A DNA stretch of 64,000 nt, taken from the NCBI RefSeq assembly GCF_011386835.1, contig NW_027052923.1, positions 33,001-97,000 on the forward strand. Direction: 5' to 3'. The DNA is from Chrysemys picta bellii. Lineage: Eukaryota; Chordata; Testudines; Emydidae. The notes beneath the pieces were generated by a model that saw only the letters and a list, made by a program, of their open reading frames with translations, was not told the origin of the DNA and ran no database searches. Of the stretch, positions 34,919 through 48,692 are shown in pieces; positions within the stretch are counted from its first letter, which is position 1; each line of letters begins with the position of its first letter. The translations under genes and the position numbers were made by a program.

Positions 34919-36734
34919 ATATGGAAGACTTGAAAGTGGGAGTGGGAGAAAAAGAAAGGGATCATTAGAAGACACTGTGGTGGAACACTGGGTTATAACA
35001 GAAGATAGGGGCATAATTTAGACATGGACAGAGCTATAGTGTCATTTGATAATAGAGGGAAAGTTTAAACTTAATGGGGGTGGGGAAGGGAAGCTAGAGA
35101 ATCAAGAAAGCAGACATAACTGAAAAGGATGATCCTTGTATCAAGATTTTTGGCTATATTACAGGTGAAAGATGGGAAGACGAAAGAACACAGGATAGAT
35201 GTAATCACATAGGGAAATAACCAGGGAACAGGCAATTTTTTTGGCAATGGGAATAAAGAGAATAAGGTGAATTCTGATGTCTTTGTAGAGAAGAGAGCAG
35301 CACTAACCAAGAAAAGCCAGAAAAAATTAAAAGTAGAGTTCACACTGTAGAGTAAATTTTCAAAGTACAATGGATGTAGTTATGTAACTTCTGTTTGCTT
35401 TATGAAAAGATATGACACCGATGCTCAGCTGAAGACATGACCTCCCAGTGCTTTGGAGAAGATTTAAAAAAAAAAAAAAGTTACTAGGCAAATCTAAATT
35501 TGCCTATCAGAGCAGCACAGAGGTGTGGAAATAACCTTAACTATGGGTGGAATAAACAGCAGCCCAATCATCCAGGCTGCAGGTAGGATGCCCCTCAAGT
35601 ACTGCTATATCACCTAGTTCCTCTTTGCCTGCTCTCCCTACTACTGTGCAGCAGAGGAAGAATGGATCATCTTGGTGTCCAGGCCCTGCCTCACCCCAAA
35701 AAAGACCCTCAAAGGTGTCTCCTCTTTGCTGTTCCCTTCAAGAATCCACCCTAGTAAGATAGGTTGGCAGTTTAGACCTATATACTGCACTTATCACCAT
35801 GATATGAGTGCTTTCAGTGCTAGCACACACAAACGGTTTTTACACCTACATAATGTTAAGTGAATCTAATATTTTTTTAAAAGTTGTTTTTTTTAAGTGG
35901 CTCTGGCCAGAGAACATGAGTGGAAAACTTTTATCCAGCTGCTGTTTTTTATGGCCAAGTATAAACCCTTAAAATACGGTTTTATAATGGAATGGCTGAC
36001 ACAGCCTGAACTTTAGTGTCAGAACAGTATAATTAAGGGCTAATAGTATCCTTCACTTTGTTTTACAAGGCAATATTTTGCTTCCCAAGAGGATATACTA
36101 TGAGGATAATGGATTATGCAGAGAGAAATAGTGCAAAACATTAGGGTAGCACTGTTACATTGTAAATGACTTGTTTAAAAGGGAATTTTAAACTGTTTTA
36201 CCATTTTAAACTGAGTTCCACTTAAAAGCTGCTTAAATTACATTTAAAAGTTAATTTTGGGCATATTACACATTTTACCCAATGATGAGCTGTGGTATAC
36301 CATGTCCACACCATTCCGTCCACACCCTATTATCCACCACCTTTTCTAGGACCATCATTGTTTTCCCCTCAACTCCATTTCAATGTGAGTGATATTACTG
36401 TAACTGGAAACTACTGCTGTTCTTTAAATTTAAAAATTCAAGTTGCTGTAGTTCCTCTATGTGGCTCTGAAATGACTGCAACTAAAAGTATGTATTCTCT
36501 TCTGGGCAAGTGACCACTGAAAAGCTATTTGTAAACTGGCTTGAGCTCAGAGGAAGAGCCAAAGAAATGATCAGAAGCTGGAAGGGTTGATTTATGGAAA
36601 TAATATATTTAGTTGACCTAAGCAATGACTAGCTTTCAGTGGAACATAGTTCACAAATACATAAAGAATTTAAACAGCAAGGGGAGAGAGGAATATTTTA
36701 GAACAAAACATAGGGATGTTACTAGAAATAGTAA

Positions 36735-36930
36735 TGGGATTAAACTAAGACTAGGAAAATGTAGCCTGAACATAAGGCAAACTTCTTGAAAATGAGGCTA
36801 TGGATTAATCTTCCTAGGAATGGTAGAAGTTCCCTCACTTAGGATACATTTAAACTGCATAGAACAAAAGTGCTAGAAAATTTACTGTAGGGAACATGCT
36901 ATATTAGCATGGTGGTGGTCTGATTTTTGT
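36735..36930 (+). repeat. CR1-like 3' fragment, old
   Basis: The order of blocks (GAACATAAGGCAAACTTCTTG, a run resembling 'GGAATGG...GAAGTTCCCTC', then 'AACTGCATAGAACAAAAGTG') follows the C-terminal coding end of a CR1/L3-type LINE in a very diverged form. Edges are uncertain. Confidence 0.35.
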
Positions 36931-39141
36931 ACAACTACTAGTATGTTCTATATGACTGACAGTACCACAGTTTCTTTGCAGATGATTTTACCGCCAAAAA
37001 AATCCAGTAAACAGGCTATTTAACCTAAATTTTAATTGGTTAATTTTCTAGTATATCATATTGGGTTTTAATCTGATGTGATATTTTAATTCCCTCTAGG
37101 ATAAGGCTAAAGAGAGGAATTAGTGCTATTTGGAACTCCCTCTAAAGACAACAGAAGCTCTGAGTTTAAATCAAGGGCAGAATTTGGCTCCCAAATTTAT
37201 TTGTTCAACAGCATAAACTGTTTATAGATGAATTATAGTGTAGTAGGTCAGTGTGGTGGTTGAAGCCAAGGTTTCATATTTAGTATAATATACCAGCACC
37301 GTATTTAAAATGCGTAAGATATTATTCATCTCAAGTTAATAGTATGCACTAAAGACCCTGTCAACATTTGTGGCACTGCATGCCTTTTCCCCATTAACTG
37401 GTGGTATTTGGAAGTATTGAGATTTATGAAATTTATTGGTCATTTTGTATTTCATCCTGTTGTTAGTTCCACAGGATTCTGTATACATTTTATTAAATAG
37501 AAAGGGGTTACATAGCTTCTGTGCAAGCTATTAAAGGTAGATGTCCAGAATACAAAAAAAAAAAAACTATACAGTACATTGTCATTTTAATTTTTTTTTA
37601 AACAGTGTAATGGTTGTTAAACTACAATATCTCTGTAGTTTCTCTACACAATAGTGTATGGTGCTTAACTTAGAAATTTACAGATTGGAACGCTGTTACC
37701 TGTAACCACTAAATATCAAAGAAACTATTTACTATATCAGTTACTTACCGTGAATACCAAAGTGTTGTAATGAAGAGGCTGTTGAAATCATGCAGAATAA
37801 GCAATAATAATTTAACTGAATACGGTTCACTTTAAATTGGTAAACCTGAAAGCACTCTGTACTATTAAATTGTTCAATTACAATCAAAGTCATGCTGTCC
37901 TACATAGCATACTGAGAAATGCTGTCCATGTTCAATCTCATAATTATCTGACCAAGTTTTGGAGTGGGTATTTGCTGGCTAATTTGATACTGACTATCAA
38001 AGGCAGATGCATTGCAAATGTTGGTCTGTTTTAGTTGGTGTTTTTCTTTAAATGTAAGATGCCATTACATTTTCTTCATCATAGCAATGTCACCAGAGTA
38101 ACTGTTGATTTGCTGTGGGTTAAAATAGAAATGCTGGAGATTTTTTTAAAATGTTTTCTTACCTTATCTTTAAAATTTTCCTTTGAGACTTGATATACAG
38201 AGTTTGGGATTTTTTTTTTCCAATCAAAAAATCAATTTGCCTGATTTTCAAATTGAAAAGGCATGGTTTGTATTGTAAAATAGAATTTGTGTATTAGACA
38301 TGCTATATTCCTGATTTGTAATGGAAAACAGTTTTGAAATAGGAGAAAAAATGTAAATTAGGGAAACCAGAATTTTACAATGATACCGAAATGAGTCTGT
38401 GTCACTTAGATAGAAGCTTAGTAATGGAATCCTTCATCTCAGTTCAAATCCATTGCTGGTCAGAGGTGAGTGAAGTTCATCATTAAAAGGCTCTTTGGTT
38501 AATGTGGACTTGTATTAACAGTTCCTGAGTGGACAGGCACCCACACCACAAAACCCACCTCTGCAGTTGGTACTGGTTGACCTCATTGTTGGCCAGTGCA
38601 AATGCCAGTGATCGGATGGGCACAGAAACTAAGTTTATCCTCTAATCTCTTGAAGTGATGCCTACACACATCAGGATGAGGTATATTGAAAGGAGAGAGT
38701 GGGGGAATCTTCTGTTGCCGCTGTCCATGCTGTATCTGTTCTGTGAATAAATAGACCCCTTCAGTCTCCATTTCCAAGCTGAAAATCCAGTTTGAGTACC
38801 ACTAATCCCTTGAGTACCACTAATTTCACAGGTGGAGGTGGGAAGTGGGAGTGGAGAGTACAAATCTCATCTCATTCCAGATTTTATTTAGACCCTGATC
38901 CTGCAAAGAGATGCACTCAGGTGGATCCCTGTGCTCTTGTAGAGCCCCATTGACTTCTGTGGGACTGTGCTAGTGCCAGATCCACTTGCCTTAGAGTGTA
39001 AGCTCTTAGGGACAGGGAACTTGTCTTCAATTTGTCTGTACAGTGTATATCATTTGATGTTATCTAAACAATAATCCTCAAACTGTAAGACTCCTTAGCT
39101 CTCCTTGTAAATCAGAATCATTAAATGGCCTATAAAAGGAG

Positions 39142-39195
39142 ATTGCTTAATTTGGGAAAAGCAATCCGCTCATTGCTTAATTTGGGAAAAGCAAT
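39142..39195 (+). repeat. Tandem duplication of a palindromic 24-mer
   Basis: Two identical 24-base units at a 30-base period, each bounded by ATTGCTT and its complement AAGCAAT. The unit can fold on itself and the pair could form a larger slipped structure. It is a small local duplication, likely by replication slippage. Confidence 0.75.
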
Positions 39196-40228
39196 GTAAA
39201 TAGAATAATAAAATAAGTAATGATACCTTTTGCATAGCTATGGCTATCTGGGATTTTGCCCCTGGTCCCCGAGATCTTGAATCTATGCAAAATGTATGAT
39301 TTGCAGGAATTACTGTTCCTTTGCCGTTGCATGCTTACCCAGAATGTAGTGTATTTACTATTGTAATCCATGCATTATTATAGCATGTGTCCTGATTCTT
39401 CCTACAGTAAGCATTTTTTTAACATCAATCATTGTGACAGTCGACAGCTTAACACTGTCACTTTTAAGTACTTAATTACTGAACCTTAACAGTGTCTGGA
39501 ATAAATTATTTAATAATGAAATCATTGTGTTACTTCTTATAGCAACTTTATTCTTATTAAAATATAATGTATTATGTATATAGACACCTTTTTCAGAGAG
39601 GTGGTCTGTATGTTTGGGTACACATGCATACAAACACAAACTTTATAGATATATAAGCATTTATAACTGTTTTGATAAAATATAAAAATAAATCATGCAA
39701 AACTACATATACATTTGTCAACAAAAATAGTACATTTTACAGTAATAGTAATTAATATTGAGCTATGAATTTAATGAGAAAAACATCAGTAGTAAATCCT
39801 ACATGCAAGCAATACAGCTATGATTTTTTTGCAGTTTTTAATTTAAAAAAGGAGGTATTTGGGGGGATAGATGATCTATGTTAAATGTTAACATTTTAAT
39901 GGCTCCAATGGGCCGGTAAAGTTCATACCTTTGCTGGAACCAGGTGTGTCTTCTCAATGGAAAAAGATTCATACAATTTGTAAATGAAAGCTACATTTGC
40001 AATATACTGTAGAATGCACCAACAATTGCTGAGAAACTAAAAACCACAGAATCTGTCTTTTCACACCATTGGTTTTCTTTCGGATTTTGATCTGGTTTTA
40101 GTAATACTGTCAAATGATCATTATAGTTTGTTGCAATGATAGAATTTTATTCTTAAATGTCAGTAAAATATTTCTGCAATATATTAAACGTCAACCTAAA
40201 GTTAACTTTTTGTGTTTTCCTTGAATAG

Positions 40229-40435
40229 GCTGAGACACTTTTTCAAGAAATGTTTCCTAAGGAAGAATTCTGTCCACCACCACCAAATCCAGAAGATATA
40301 ATCTATGATGGAGATGGGGCTCAGCCAGAAGACCCTGGATTCAGTAGTTCATCCAATATAAAAACAGAGCCCTCGCCCAAGGAAAGCAGTGATGGAGATA
40401 GCTGTAAAGTTTCAGAAGAACATCATAAAGAATAG
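40229..40435 (+). CDS. CHM: Rab escort protein 1, exon 15, C-terminal end
   Basis: The last coding exon starts after TTGAATAG in phase 0 and ends at a TAG stop (40433-40435), giving 68 codons. It opens [19 protein letters not shown] and continues [11 protein letters not shown], matching the human REP-1 'AETLFQE', '[12 protein letters not shown]' pattern. The remaining tail ([19 protein letters not shown] and SEEHHKE) is acidic, serine-rich and probably disordered, as in the human protein, where it is the least conserved part. Human REP-1 ends in 653 residues. The turtle-like end is of comparable length. Loss of this region in people causes choroideremia. Confidence 0.94.
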   Translation, partial: AETLFQEMFPKEEFCPPPPNPEDIIYDGDGAQPEDPGFSSSSNIKTEPSPKESSDGDSCKVSEEHHKE

Positions 40436-43000
40436 AATGTACTGAGATTGAACCCAGTATCACTATCATCTCAGTGGAAGAGTTTGACTTAGTCGGGGGC
40501 GGGGAGTAGTACAAGCAGTTGTATGTATTATATACCATCTCCTTACTTAGGATGAATAATATCTTACTTTTTAAGAAGCCTCATTTGATTTCGATGGGCC
40601 TGCTTATAATTGAGTAATACTCAACCTGTCACAGGGAGGTTATCAGAGCTGGATCCAGAATCATAAAATAAAACATTTCATTTTCAAATCTGATTTTAAT
40701 TTCCTTGAGAAGACTTTGTTTTTAGTAATGATTCCTCCACCTTACAAACAGAGACACACTTCAAGATTATCAATAGCAACAAAACTTGTGAGTTAGTTAA
40801 ATAGAATTGGCAATGGGACAAATCATCCGCTGATGTAAATTGTAATAGCTATATTGACTTCAATTTACACCAGCAGAGGATCTGCCCCAAAATCTTTCCC
40901 TCCTTTAAATTGCATAAAAGGAGGGAACATTAGACACTATTGACAGTTCTAGGGTATTCAAGCAGATAAACTTTTATATTTGCTGATACAAGTCCTTCAT
41001 TTGAAGGCTGCTTTTAGAATAGCTAATATCACATTTACTTTGCTTATGAAAAATATTCTGTACTAGTTTTTGAAATTGGTGTCATAGGTTCATTATTCAT
41101 ATTAAGCAGAAATAAACTGTATATAATAAATACATTGGTCTCAATTGAAACCATGTATATTAGTACTTAAAACATTAAAAACATTTAATACACTCCTTTT
41201 TTGATTGGTGTCAAGAATTTATCTATATTTGCCAGTGACTTTTACAGTCTAGTCAGGAAGAAAATATAATTACTTAAAATTACTTAAATTTACTTAAATT
41301 AATTAAAATTATTCTTACATAATTAAGAACCACCAGAAATACAGCATGTTTTTGAGTCTCTGTAAATATTTTGTTTAAACAAGATTAAGGCCCCAAACTT
41401 GCACGTACATAAGGGTTTGCAATTTAAATAGTTAAAATAGAAATTTTTGGCCATAGTTTTGAAGGGAAAATGTTGGACTGGTTATAATTACAATTGTCTT
41501 CATCCCAGATAATGCATCTAAAAGTAGTGAGATAGCTGTAAATTATGCATTTTGTAATGATAAATCATAAAGCATATTTATACAAGAGAATTTGTAAATG
41601 TATTTATAAACTTGGTTTGTGTACAGAATTACAAAACTAGAAAAATCTTGAAAAGGTTAATGATAGTAAATAGGCTTTCACCTCTCTTCTAAATAATATT
41701 TTGAAATTCTACACTCTAAAGAAAGAAATAAGTACATATGGGCTTTAAATTACAAAAAAGTGAAATTTGAGAGGTGGAAGTTTTACCAAAAAATCTAAAT
41801 ATTTACCTGAAGTCAAATATATACAGTATAATTCACCAATATCTATACATATACACGGTGAACAAATGTTGATGATGGTCAGAGTTTAAACTGCTACCTA
41901 AGCTTAGATATGATTATATCATTATACAGCAAATTATAGTAATGTTTTAAATACTGTACATCAATACAAATAATGCCATCAAATAATTGATGTCCGGTAT
42001 TGACTGAAATTATTAATACAGCTAGGATTTTCTACAGTTTTTCAGTAAATGTGCCTGCCTTGGAGATGGCTTTGTGCCATAAAGGTCGATTTATTTATTT
42101 TTTTACAACATAGCCAACACAATATAGAACACTATTTTCTGTTGTGCATCATAATACAATATCCAGATTGCATTTATTAAATGTGTGTTAATGTTTGCAT
42201 TCTGTCACATTTGTTTTTACTAGATAGGCATCATGCTGTTAATTGTAAAGTCCTCAGAAAAAATGTAGTTGAAATCCATTTTGATTGCTAAATAATAGTG
42301 ATCCTTGGTATGCTTGCAATTAAGCAGCTAATTACAGATGGTAACAAATAGTCTGCCTGCCTTTTCATTCTCAGCTACCATTCCTATGTATATATCAAAA
42401 AGCATGAATGTAGGTTAATTATAGTTAACATTTACAAATCTGTAAAGGAACTCAGACAAAAACCTGGTTTCTATTTGCCTTTCAGTAACAGGAATCATGT
42501 TTGAGTTTTCATCTTTTATGTTTACAAGAAAGTAACATTTGTTGTTTGAAATTTAAAGGTTTGCTTGCACGTGCATTTCTTTCTGTATTTTCTTTCAGTT
42601 GTGCAAGAAAAGCACTTTACTGCTAGCTTCTAAAGTTTTGCCGAACTGTTTAATGTCCGTTTATTGTCACATTGCTATTTGTGATGTGATTAAAATTTAC
42701 GTGCATCCTAAGAAATTTACTTAATAAATATATTTCATGCATTCATGTCAATGTAAAGTAAAAGGTTTGTATATTACACATTTGATTTTTAGCTAAAACA
42801 AGGGCTGTGCAACTTACAAGTCATAAGCTATGATTTTACACTACATTGATTGCCTAAAAACTCTTTTCATGTCTTCTTCATATAGTGAATGAAATCTTAA
42901 CTGTTTTTTCCTGTGGTAGTTGAGCACCCAATAGCTCACTTGGAATAGGAATAGACAAGACTGTTGATGTTCTTTTATTATATGGAAATCATGTATTGAA
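40436..43000 (+). other. CHM: Candidate CHM 3' UTR
   Basis: The region is AT-rich, nearly free of interspersed repeats, and offers AATAAA signals at 40667, 41111, 41125 and 42723. Human CHM has a long 3' UTR of several kilobases, so a terminal exon reaching the 42.7 kb signal is plausible. The extent is inferred from the signals and low repeat content. Transcript evidence would be needed to fix it. Confidence 0.5.
40815..40888. repeat. Palindromic miniature repeat in the CHM 3' UTR
   Basis: Arms 40815-40842 and 40861-40888 are inverted copies with 23 of 28 positions matching, ending in GTAAATTG / CAATTTAC, around an 18-base loop. The arms resemble an abundant amniote palindromic element (core CCAGCAGAGGATCTG). 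If transcribed, this would form a hairpin just downstream of the first polyadenylation signal. Confidence 0.6.
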
Positions 43001-46000
43001 CTGTGGTTTGTTCTCAAATTAAATGATTTAAGCCTACAAAGTGAGGGTTAGGCTTATTTGAAGTAGTTTTTAAGGCTTGTCAGACAAGACGTATTCAAAA
43101 GATAACATGACTTTTTAAGAACCAGCAATTTATCTGTGGGATTATTAATAAATCAAGTTAAAGAAAGATAAGGTTAATTGAATTTTTAAACAAGTAGCTG
43201 TATTATCCTTCAAGCACCTTGGAGCTCATACAATATTCACACCTTTTTTTCTAACAAGTGCTTTGATATGTTTGAATTCCTTTTTTAATGAGTACTTTCT
43301 TTTTAACTTTGGTTAATGGGATTAACCCTTAATATTCAAACCTGCAATTTGATGCCACTTTTCCTTCCTGGTGTTGTATTGCCTGATCTCTGACAGCAAT
43401 CAGTTACTCTTTCCTAGGAAGTATTTTCCACCAAGAATCTGCTATGTCTGCTTTTTCTGGTGATGATGATGCTTAGGGCCATTTGACAGGTAATCATTAG
43501 AACTTGGATCTTTGCAGAGTATGGGGTCTTTCCTCCTATCATTGCAAGGGGATTTATGTGGGTAACTCCCATTAATGCTAATGGACTTGCATATGTAAAT
43601 CTTTCTTGTATCAATGGGAAAATTGACCCCTAAAAGAAATCCCCTTTGTATTAGACTTGCTGATGCAGAAGTGTTCAAGAATTACCAGTTCCTGGATGAA
43701 GTCCTGAAGTTTGAGAAACATGCCACCACTCTGACTTTGTAAGGAATTTCTAATGTGTGTTTACTTTTAATTTTCTGTTATACTTTTGTAGCATACTGAC
43801 AGATTTCCTCTAGCAATTTTGTCTTTTTTCCATGTAGCGAACATTGATTTTTTTTCTATGCATCTTAAAATTGCTGATTTTGCTTAACAGCTTCAACTTT
43901 CATGGTGCCTTATATCCTGCCAAAAAAATCTTTGTACATGAGCAATGTCATTTGTGTCAAGAAAATTTTAGGAATAGTGTATAAGTAATCCATTGACTAG
44001 CAATCAAAAGGAGCACTAAACATTGTTTTTGTAGAATCTACAGAAGTTTTGGCCATTTTGTTTTTCTAAATGATCAGCGGTGCAGTGATCTTTTTTTTTT
44101 TTTTTTTTTTTTAAAGCTAGCTATTCAAAATATTTGGTCTCTTTAAAAATGGCCATTTTTTTACCTGATTTTATATTTCAGTAGGCATAGAAGGTTAAGG
44201 CACACCATTTATTTTTAAGAGGATGTAGTATCTCAACTAGTCCAGCATTTCAGAAGTATGTGGGAAGCAAGTGGAGCTATGGAACTAGGCTAACAAAATG
44301 GACAATTTAAATTAATTAATCCCACAACTAAGAAAAAATAATTTCCTAATACTGCAGCTTTTCCAGTTTTTGGGAATCCATGACAGACTCTTATATTCTT
44401 CACATTAGCCATGGGGAGACAGACTTGATATGCTGCAGCGTTCTACTTAATTCTGAGGAATATCAGGGCTCTTACCTGGACTTTGTTTTCTCAGGAATAA
44501 GTGGAATTTCTGAGCTGGTCAAACAGCTATTGAATGCCCTCCAGTCATTGGTACATTGTGCCCGCATGCAAAGGAAGTAGTTGTAGGAGAACTCCTATAT
44601 TTAGATTGCCTAACCCTTTCTATTATATATAAATCTTTCCTTTCAGAAACTCTCACCTCCCTATCTTACAATAGCCCTTTCATATTCAACAGGGGGAATA
44701 ACCTCAAAATATACAAGTGCCCTTTTACTATGAAATTTTGTTCAGCTTTTGCTGAGATATAAACTGTTAACAATTACTATTTCTCTGGTTTGTGTTCATC
44801 AGGAAAATTTTGTCACCATTTCAAAATAACTTGATTACCAACATTCTAACGTTGAGCTTACAACCACAACTCCTGCAGCAGCAGACATTGTAGGGGAAAT
44901 GTCTGGGAGCTATCAGAGAACCTGTAGTGCGGGAAACAAGGGAGCCGGGCTGGGTTCCCCTCCTCCAATCTAGCATCTGGCCCTCATGGCCTACACCCTC
45001 TTTGGGTGTAACACATGAGTAGAAACTGGGTCTGATTGATCTTTGACGAACGCCTCCCTGACCCAGCAGTTGTTCTCTCCCCACACCATGGGACTAGTGC
45101 TACACAACTCCCAGGTTGGGGGAGGAGAGAGCTGACAGGTGTAGGCCACCACCAGGACCCAGTAGCTGGACCCAGCAGTCAATCTCCATTCTGGGATAAC
45201 AGCCCTTTGCTGCTGCCAGTTAAGCAGTTCATCATGTAGCTCAAGTAGTATGTCTATGCTGTGGTGCTGGAGGATTGGGATTTGAACTCTGCTGATGTAT
45301 GTGCATAACTTGTTTTTACCTTTTTTCCATTTAAAAATATTAAGAAATTACATTAAAATACATTAAAAGAATAATATTCAGGTTCCATCATCAGTCACTC
45401 AAAAGTTAAGAATGCTAGTTTTATGCATGTCCATACAACATTAAATCTGCCACCTTATGTGTATGTATTGTAATAGTCTTTAATTTTATGAACACATGCT
45501 AATTTTTCCACAGGATCCTAGTCTCATTCACTGCCACAGGATAGATGCACAAGTGGGCAGAATAATTTGCACAGGGCAACTGAGTTACTTTCAGGTGCTG
45601 GACTTTGCAACCTAAATAACATTCTAGTAACAATTTTTTTAATGTAATTTGAGAGTGATCAATATCAAACTGACCAGTGCTCATTCCAGGAATATGCAGA
45701 AGCTCTCAAATGCATTGTCTGAGATGGAGCAACACATTAGTAAAATAGAATTTACCATAGAAGGAAAAATGCATAAATTCAAAACGTCTAACATTAACAA
45801 GTGTTAAGAAGGCCAATCTGATATTTCATTGGGCTCTCTAGGCCCCTACCCTGTGCTTTATCTTTATGACAACCTAAATACAACTGGTGCCAGATTTAAA
45901 CAGGTGGTTCACAGAGCTAACCTGAGGATGTGGAAGATGAGTCACAGATTCTAGAAAAGGCTAGATCATTGAATTTGACCATCTGAGTATGGAATCCATA

Positions 46001-47302
46001 TATCAACCTATACTCTTTGGGTGAGTATTTTAGTACTACCTGAAAAGGGGAGAGAGACTAAAAACTGGAATAGGTAATTATGGGCATGCTTCTACATCCT
46101 TTAGATCTCCTATTTATTCTTAATGACCATAACCTCTCCCGTTTCCTTTGCAGTTTTAAGATTACTTGCTATACATTGAACAGTGGGGCTGAGAGCTCCT
46201 GCAACATGTCAAAATCACCTTACCCAATAAATATGGGAGAATGGGCAATGGTAATTGTCCCACGAGTACACATGGGGATGGACAGAAGGAGTACAAAAAA
46301 CACAAAACCAACCAAAAAACAAAATAGAATCTTTAGGAAAAAAATTAATGATTGGGTGGGGGGGGGTCTGACTCACGATTTTTGCACCTTTCGTTTTGTC
46401 ATTACTGGTATGCATTCAAGACACTTCAGGAGCATTTCTCTGGGAAGTTTTGGTCTTGGAAGGAAGGATTTACTAGCGTATATGGGGGAAATTGAAAAAT
46501 GAGTTAATGCACAGTATTTTTCTAAATAGGTAAAAGGGCTGTTCTTGCAAGCGTCAGAGTATCCAGGACTTCAATCATTGTTGGAGGCATGCAGAAATTT
46601 ACAGGACCTTTCGTCTGTTTGTTAATTCCTAATTATCCAAATAGAAGTTGTCTGTTACTAATCAGGGCTGGCTGCAGCAGCATGCTTTTAACTGTAAAAA
46701 GTAACCGGCTCTTTCAAGAGGTTCCCAATCTCACTCAATGTAAGAAAGGACACAACTCCAAAAACTAGAGATTATTGGAGGGCTATACCTTCCCCTCTAA
46801 TATCCACAGGTGGAACATTCCAACCCTACCATGTGAGTAGTACAGTCTGATAGCTTCCCTCTCTGTTTTCTGGATGCTATCTGCTGCTGAGGTGAGCTCC
46901 CTCTGAGTTCTGCTGCAAGCGGTCCTCTCTGCTCAGCTGTTTGCGTGATTTTCTCCTTAGTCCTGGGCTGGTCACGGGATTTTAAATGCATTTACATTAG
47001 TAATTGTCTTGCAATCTATCTTTTGGCAGTGTGCTATGATAATAAGTATTCTGGGATTTGCCAGGAGGCTCCTGTTTCCTCTTGCCATTTGGTTCTTTTC
47101 CTTTCTTTTTGTGTCTGGTTCCCAATCTCTGCCTTCTACAATGACCTCAGTTCCTCTGAGGGTTATCCAGGCTACTACCCAGGAGAGGGTCCCATGGCGG
47201 CTTACCCTGAGGCAAAAGAGTTTTCTGTCTCCAAATTGTATTCAAACCCATTCCCTATCCAAGGTGGCTGAACAGTTGGAGCTTTCATAGACTGACGTAT
47301 GC

Positions 47303-47485
47303 AAAGAGCAACAGAGGGTCCTGTGGCACCTTTAAGACTAACAAGTATTGGGATTGAGATGAAGAAGTGAGGTTCTTACCCACAAAAGCTTATGCTCCCA
47401 ATACTTCTGTTAGTCTTAAAGGTGCCACAGGACCCTCTGTTGCTCTTTATAGATTCAGACTAACACGGCTACCCCTCTGATACTT
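47303..47485 (+). repeat. Long near-perfect inverted repeat, Penelope-like end (tentative)
   Basis: Arms 47303-47353 and 47396-47448 are inverted copies of about 51 bases that differ only by a 2-base indel, separated by 42 bases. The plus strand then continues 'GATTCAGACTAACACGGCTA', the tail I associate with an abundant turtle repeat also seen at 7001. Inverted end structures occur in Penelope-like elements. The family name is tentative. Confidence 0.65.
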
Positions 47486-47974
47486 GACTTATGCAAGCGC
47501 TTTTGGACTCTAGAGGATTCATTGCCACCCAGGGGTGCTGGAACAATTTGTATAGTGGGGGTGCTGAGAGCCATTGAACCAAACTGTAAACCCTGTATAT
47601 GATGGAAACCACTTCAAGCCAGGGGTGCGGCAGCACCCCAGTTCCAGCACCTATGTTGCAATCTGATTGCCATAGGCTGGACCCCTGAGTGTCAATTTTG
47701 CCTTGGAGTTGAGTGGATTCTAGCATGAATCCAGATTCACCACTTCCAGTTGTCATGGGACAGAAGGAAGCCTGAGTTGATTGCATTGCCTTATTCTGAC
47801 CCTGAGAAGTTTTCAGTATCTCTGTACTCTGAAGCACTCCCTCCCCTATACTGAAATTCCTTTACTGAGTAGTGAAGTGGTGTTGCTCTAGTAAGGCCAG
47901 CTCCACCCTTGTGCCAAGAGCCCTATATGTATTGAGGCATGAAGGCCAGTCTGCACAGAGGCCCTATCTATACT

Positions 47975-48099
47975 TAGGGTGACCAGATGTCCCATTTTTA
48001 AAGGGACAGTCCCAGTTTTTGGACCTTTTTCTTATATAGGCGCCTATTACCCCCCCACCCCCTGTCATGTTTATTCACAGTTGCTATCTGGTCACCCTA
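47975..48099. mobile_element. hAT-type miniature with perfect 14-base ends
   Basis: Ends are TAGGGTGACCAGAT and its exact complement. The flanking 8-base duplication TCTATACT is perfect (47967-47974 and 48100-48107). At 125 bp it has no coding room. Near-intact ends and duplication suggest recent insertion. Ends resemble those at 61660. Confidence 0.9.
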
Positions 48100-48587
48100 T
48101 CTATACTGTGGGCTCCAAAAGACCCCTGCTACGAGAGCAGGGAACATGAGCTTCATATGCTTTTTGTAGTGTATTGAAACCTGTGTTAAAATTGTGCTCC
48201 GTCACTTTATGTACCCTGGGGGGTTTCCTGGTCCTGCTTGCAGGCTAGGGGGCTCTATGGGGAAGCATGCAATTGGGCCTAATAAGAGTCACTTTACAGA
48301 CAGACAGTCTAGACTAAGGTTGGGTGAGAGGTTCCTCCTTTTTTTTTTTTTAAAGGAAGCTGCCTGCTTTGTGTCTTTGTTTTGTAGGTGTTATAGTTCT
48401 GAATTCTCAGAAATTATGTAGTGTTACATTGCAACCTTCCAGCAAGAGTATTTTATGTTTTTTTCTAACTTCTCTGTTTGTATGCTATGAAATATAACAT
48501 TCTGAAGGCATGCTTAGGCACTCTCTCTTATTGAGGCAATTAAAAGAGAGTAATTCAGAGAATGTGATTATTTTTATTTCTTATATT

Positions 48588-48692
48588 TAGGTCAGTAGTG
48601 CCTAGAGACCAGCCAGGGCCCTTTTATGCTAATAGGCACTGTACAAGCAGAGTAACAGACCGTCACTGCCCTGAAGGGCTTACAGTCTAAAT
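48588..48692 (+). repeat. Old interspersed repeat, CORE/L3-like
   Basis: Blocks 'AGGGCCCTTTTATGCTA', 'GGCACTGTACAAGCAGAGTA' and 'GGGCTTACAGTCTAAATAG' follow an ancient repeat common in turtles and crocodilians. A longer diverged relative is at 60500-60722. Confidence 0.45.

Larger units (their letters stand above)
34510..40228 (+). other. CHM: CHM intron 14
   Basis: About 5.7 kb. It holds a SINE at 34739-34918, a CR1-like relic near 36.75-36.93 kb, and a short palindromic tandem duplication at 39142-39195. A repeat-like stretch at 38.88-39.05 kb (CCTGATCCTGCAAAG and similar) belongs to a class common in turtles and crocodilians. The rest shows nothing I can name. Confidence 0.85.

Noticed and set aside
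40229..40435. CHML (REP-2) rather than CHM
   Set aside because: The coding region is split by introns. CHML is an intronless retrocopy in amniotes.
46080..46502. 140-codon plus-strand frame
   Set aside because: It crosses a turtle-type repeat and a G-run, has no recognisable domain, and no splice or start context. Treated as chance.
46945..47271. 108-codon frame with a YPGYYPGEG stretch that looks collagen-like
   Set aside because: Too short, no repeats of the Gly-X-Y period, and directly beside a repeat. No support as an exon.
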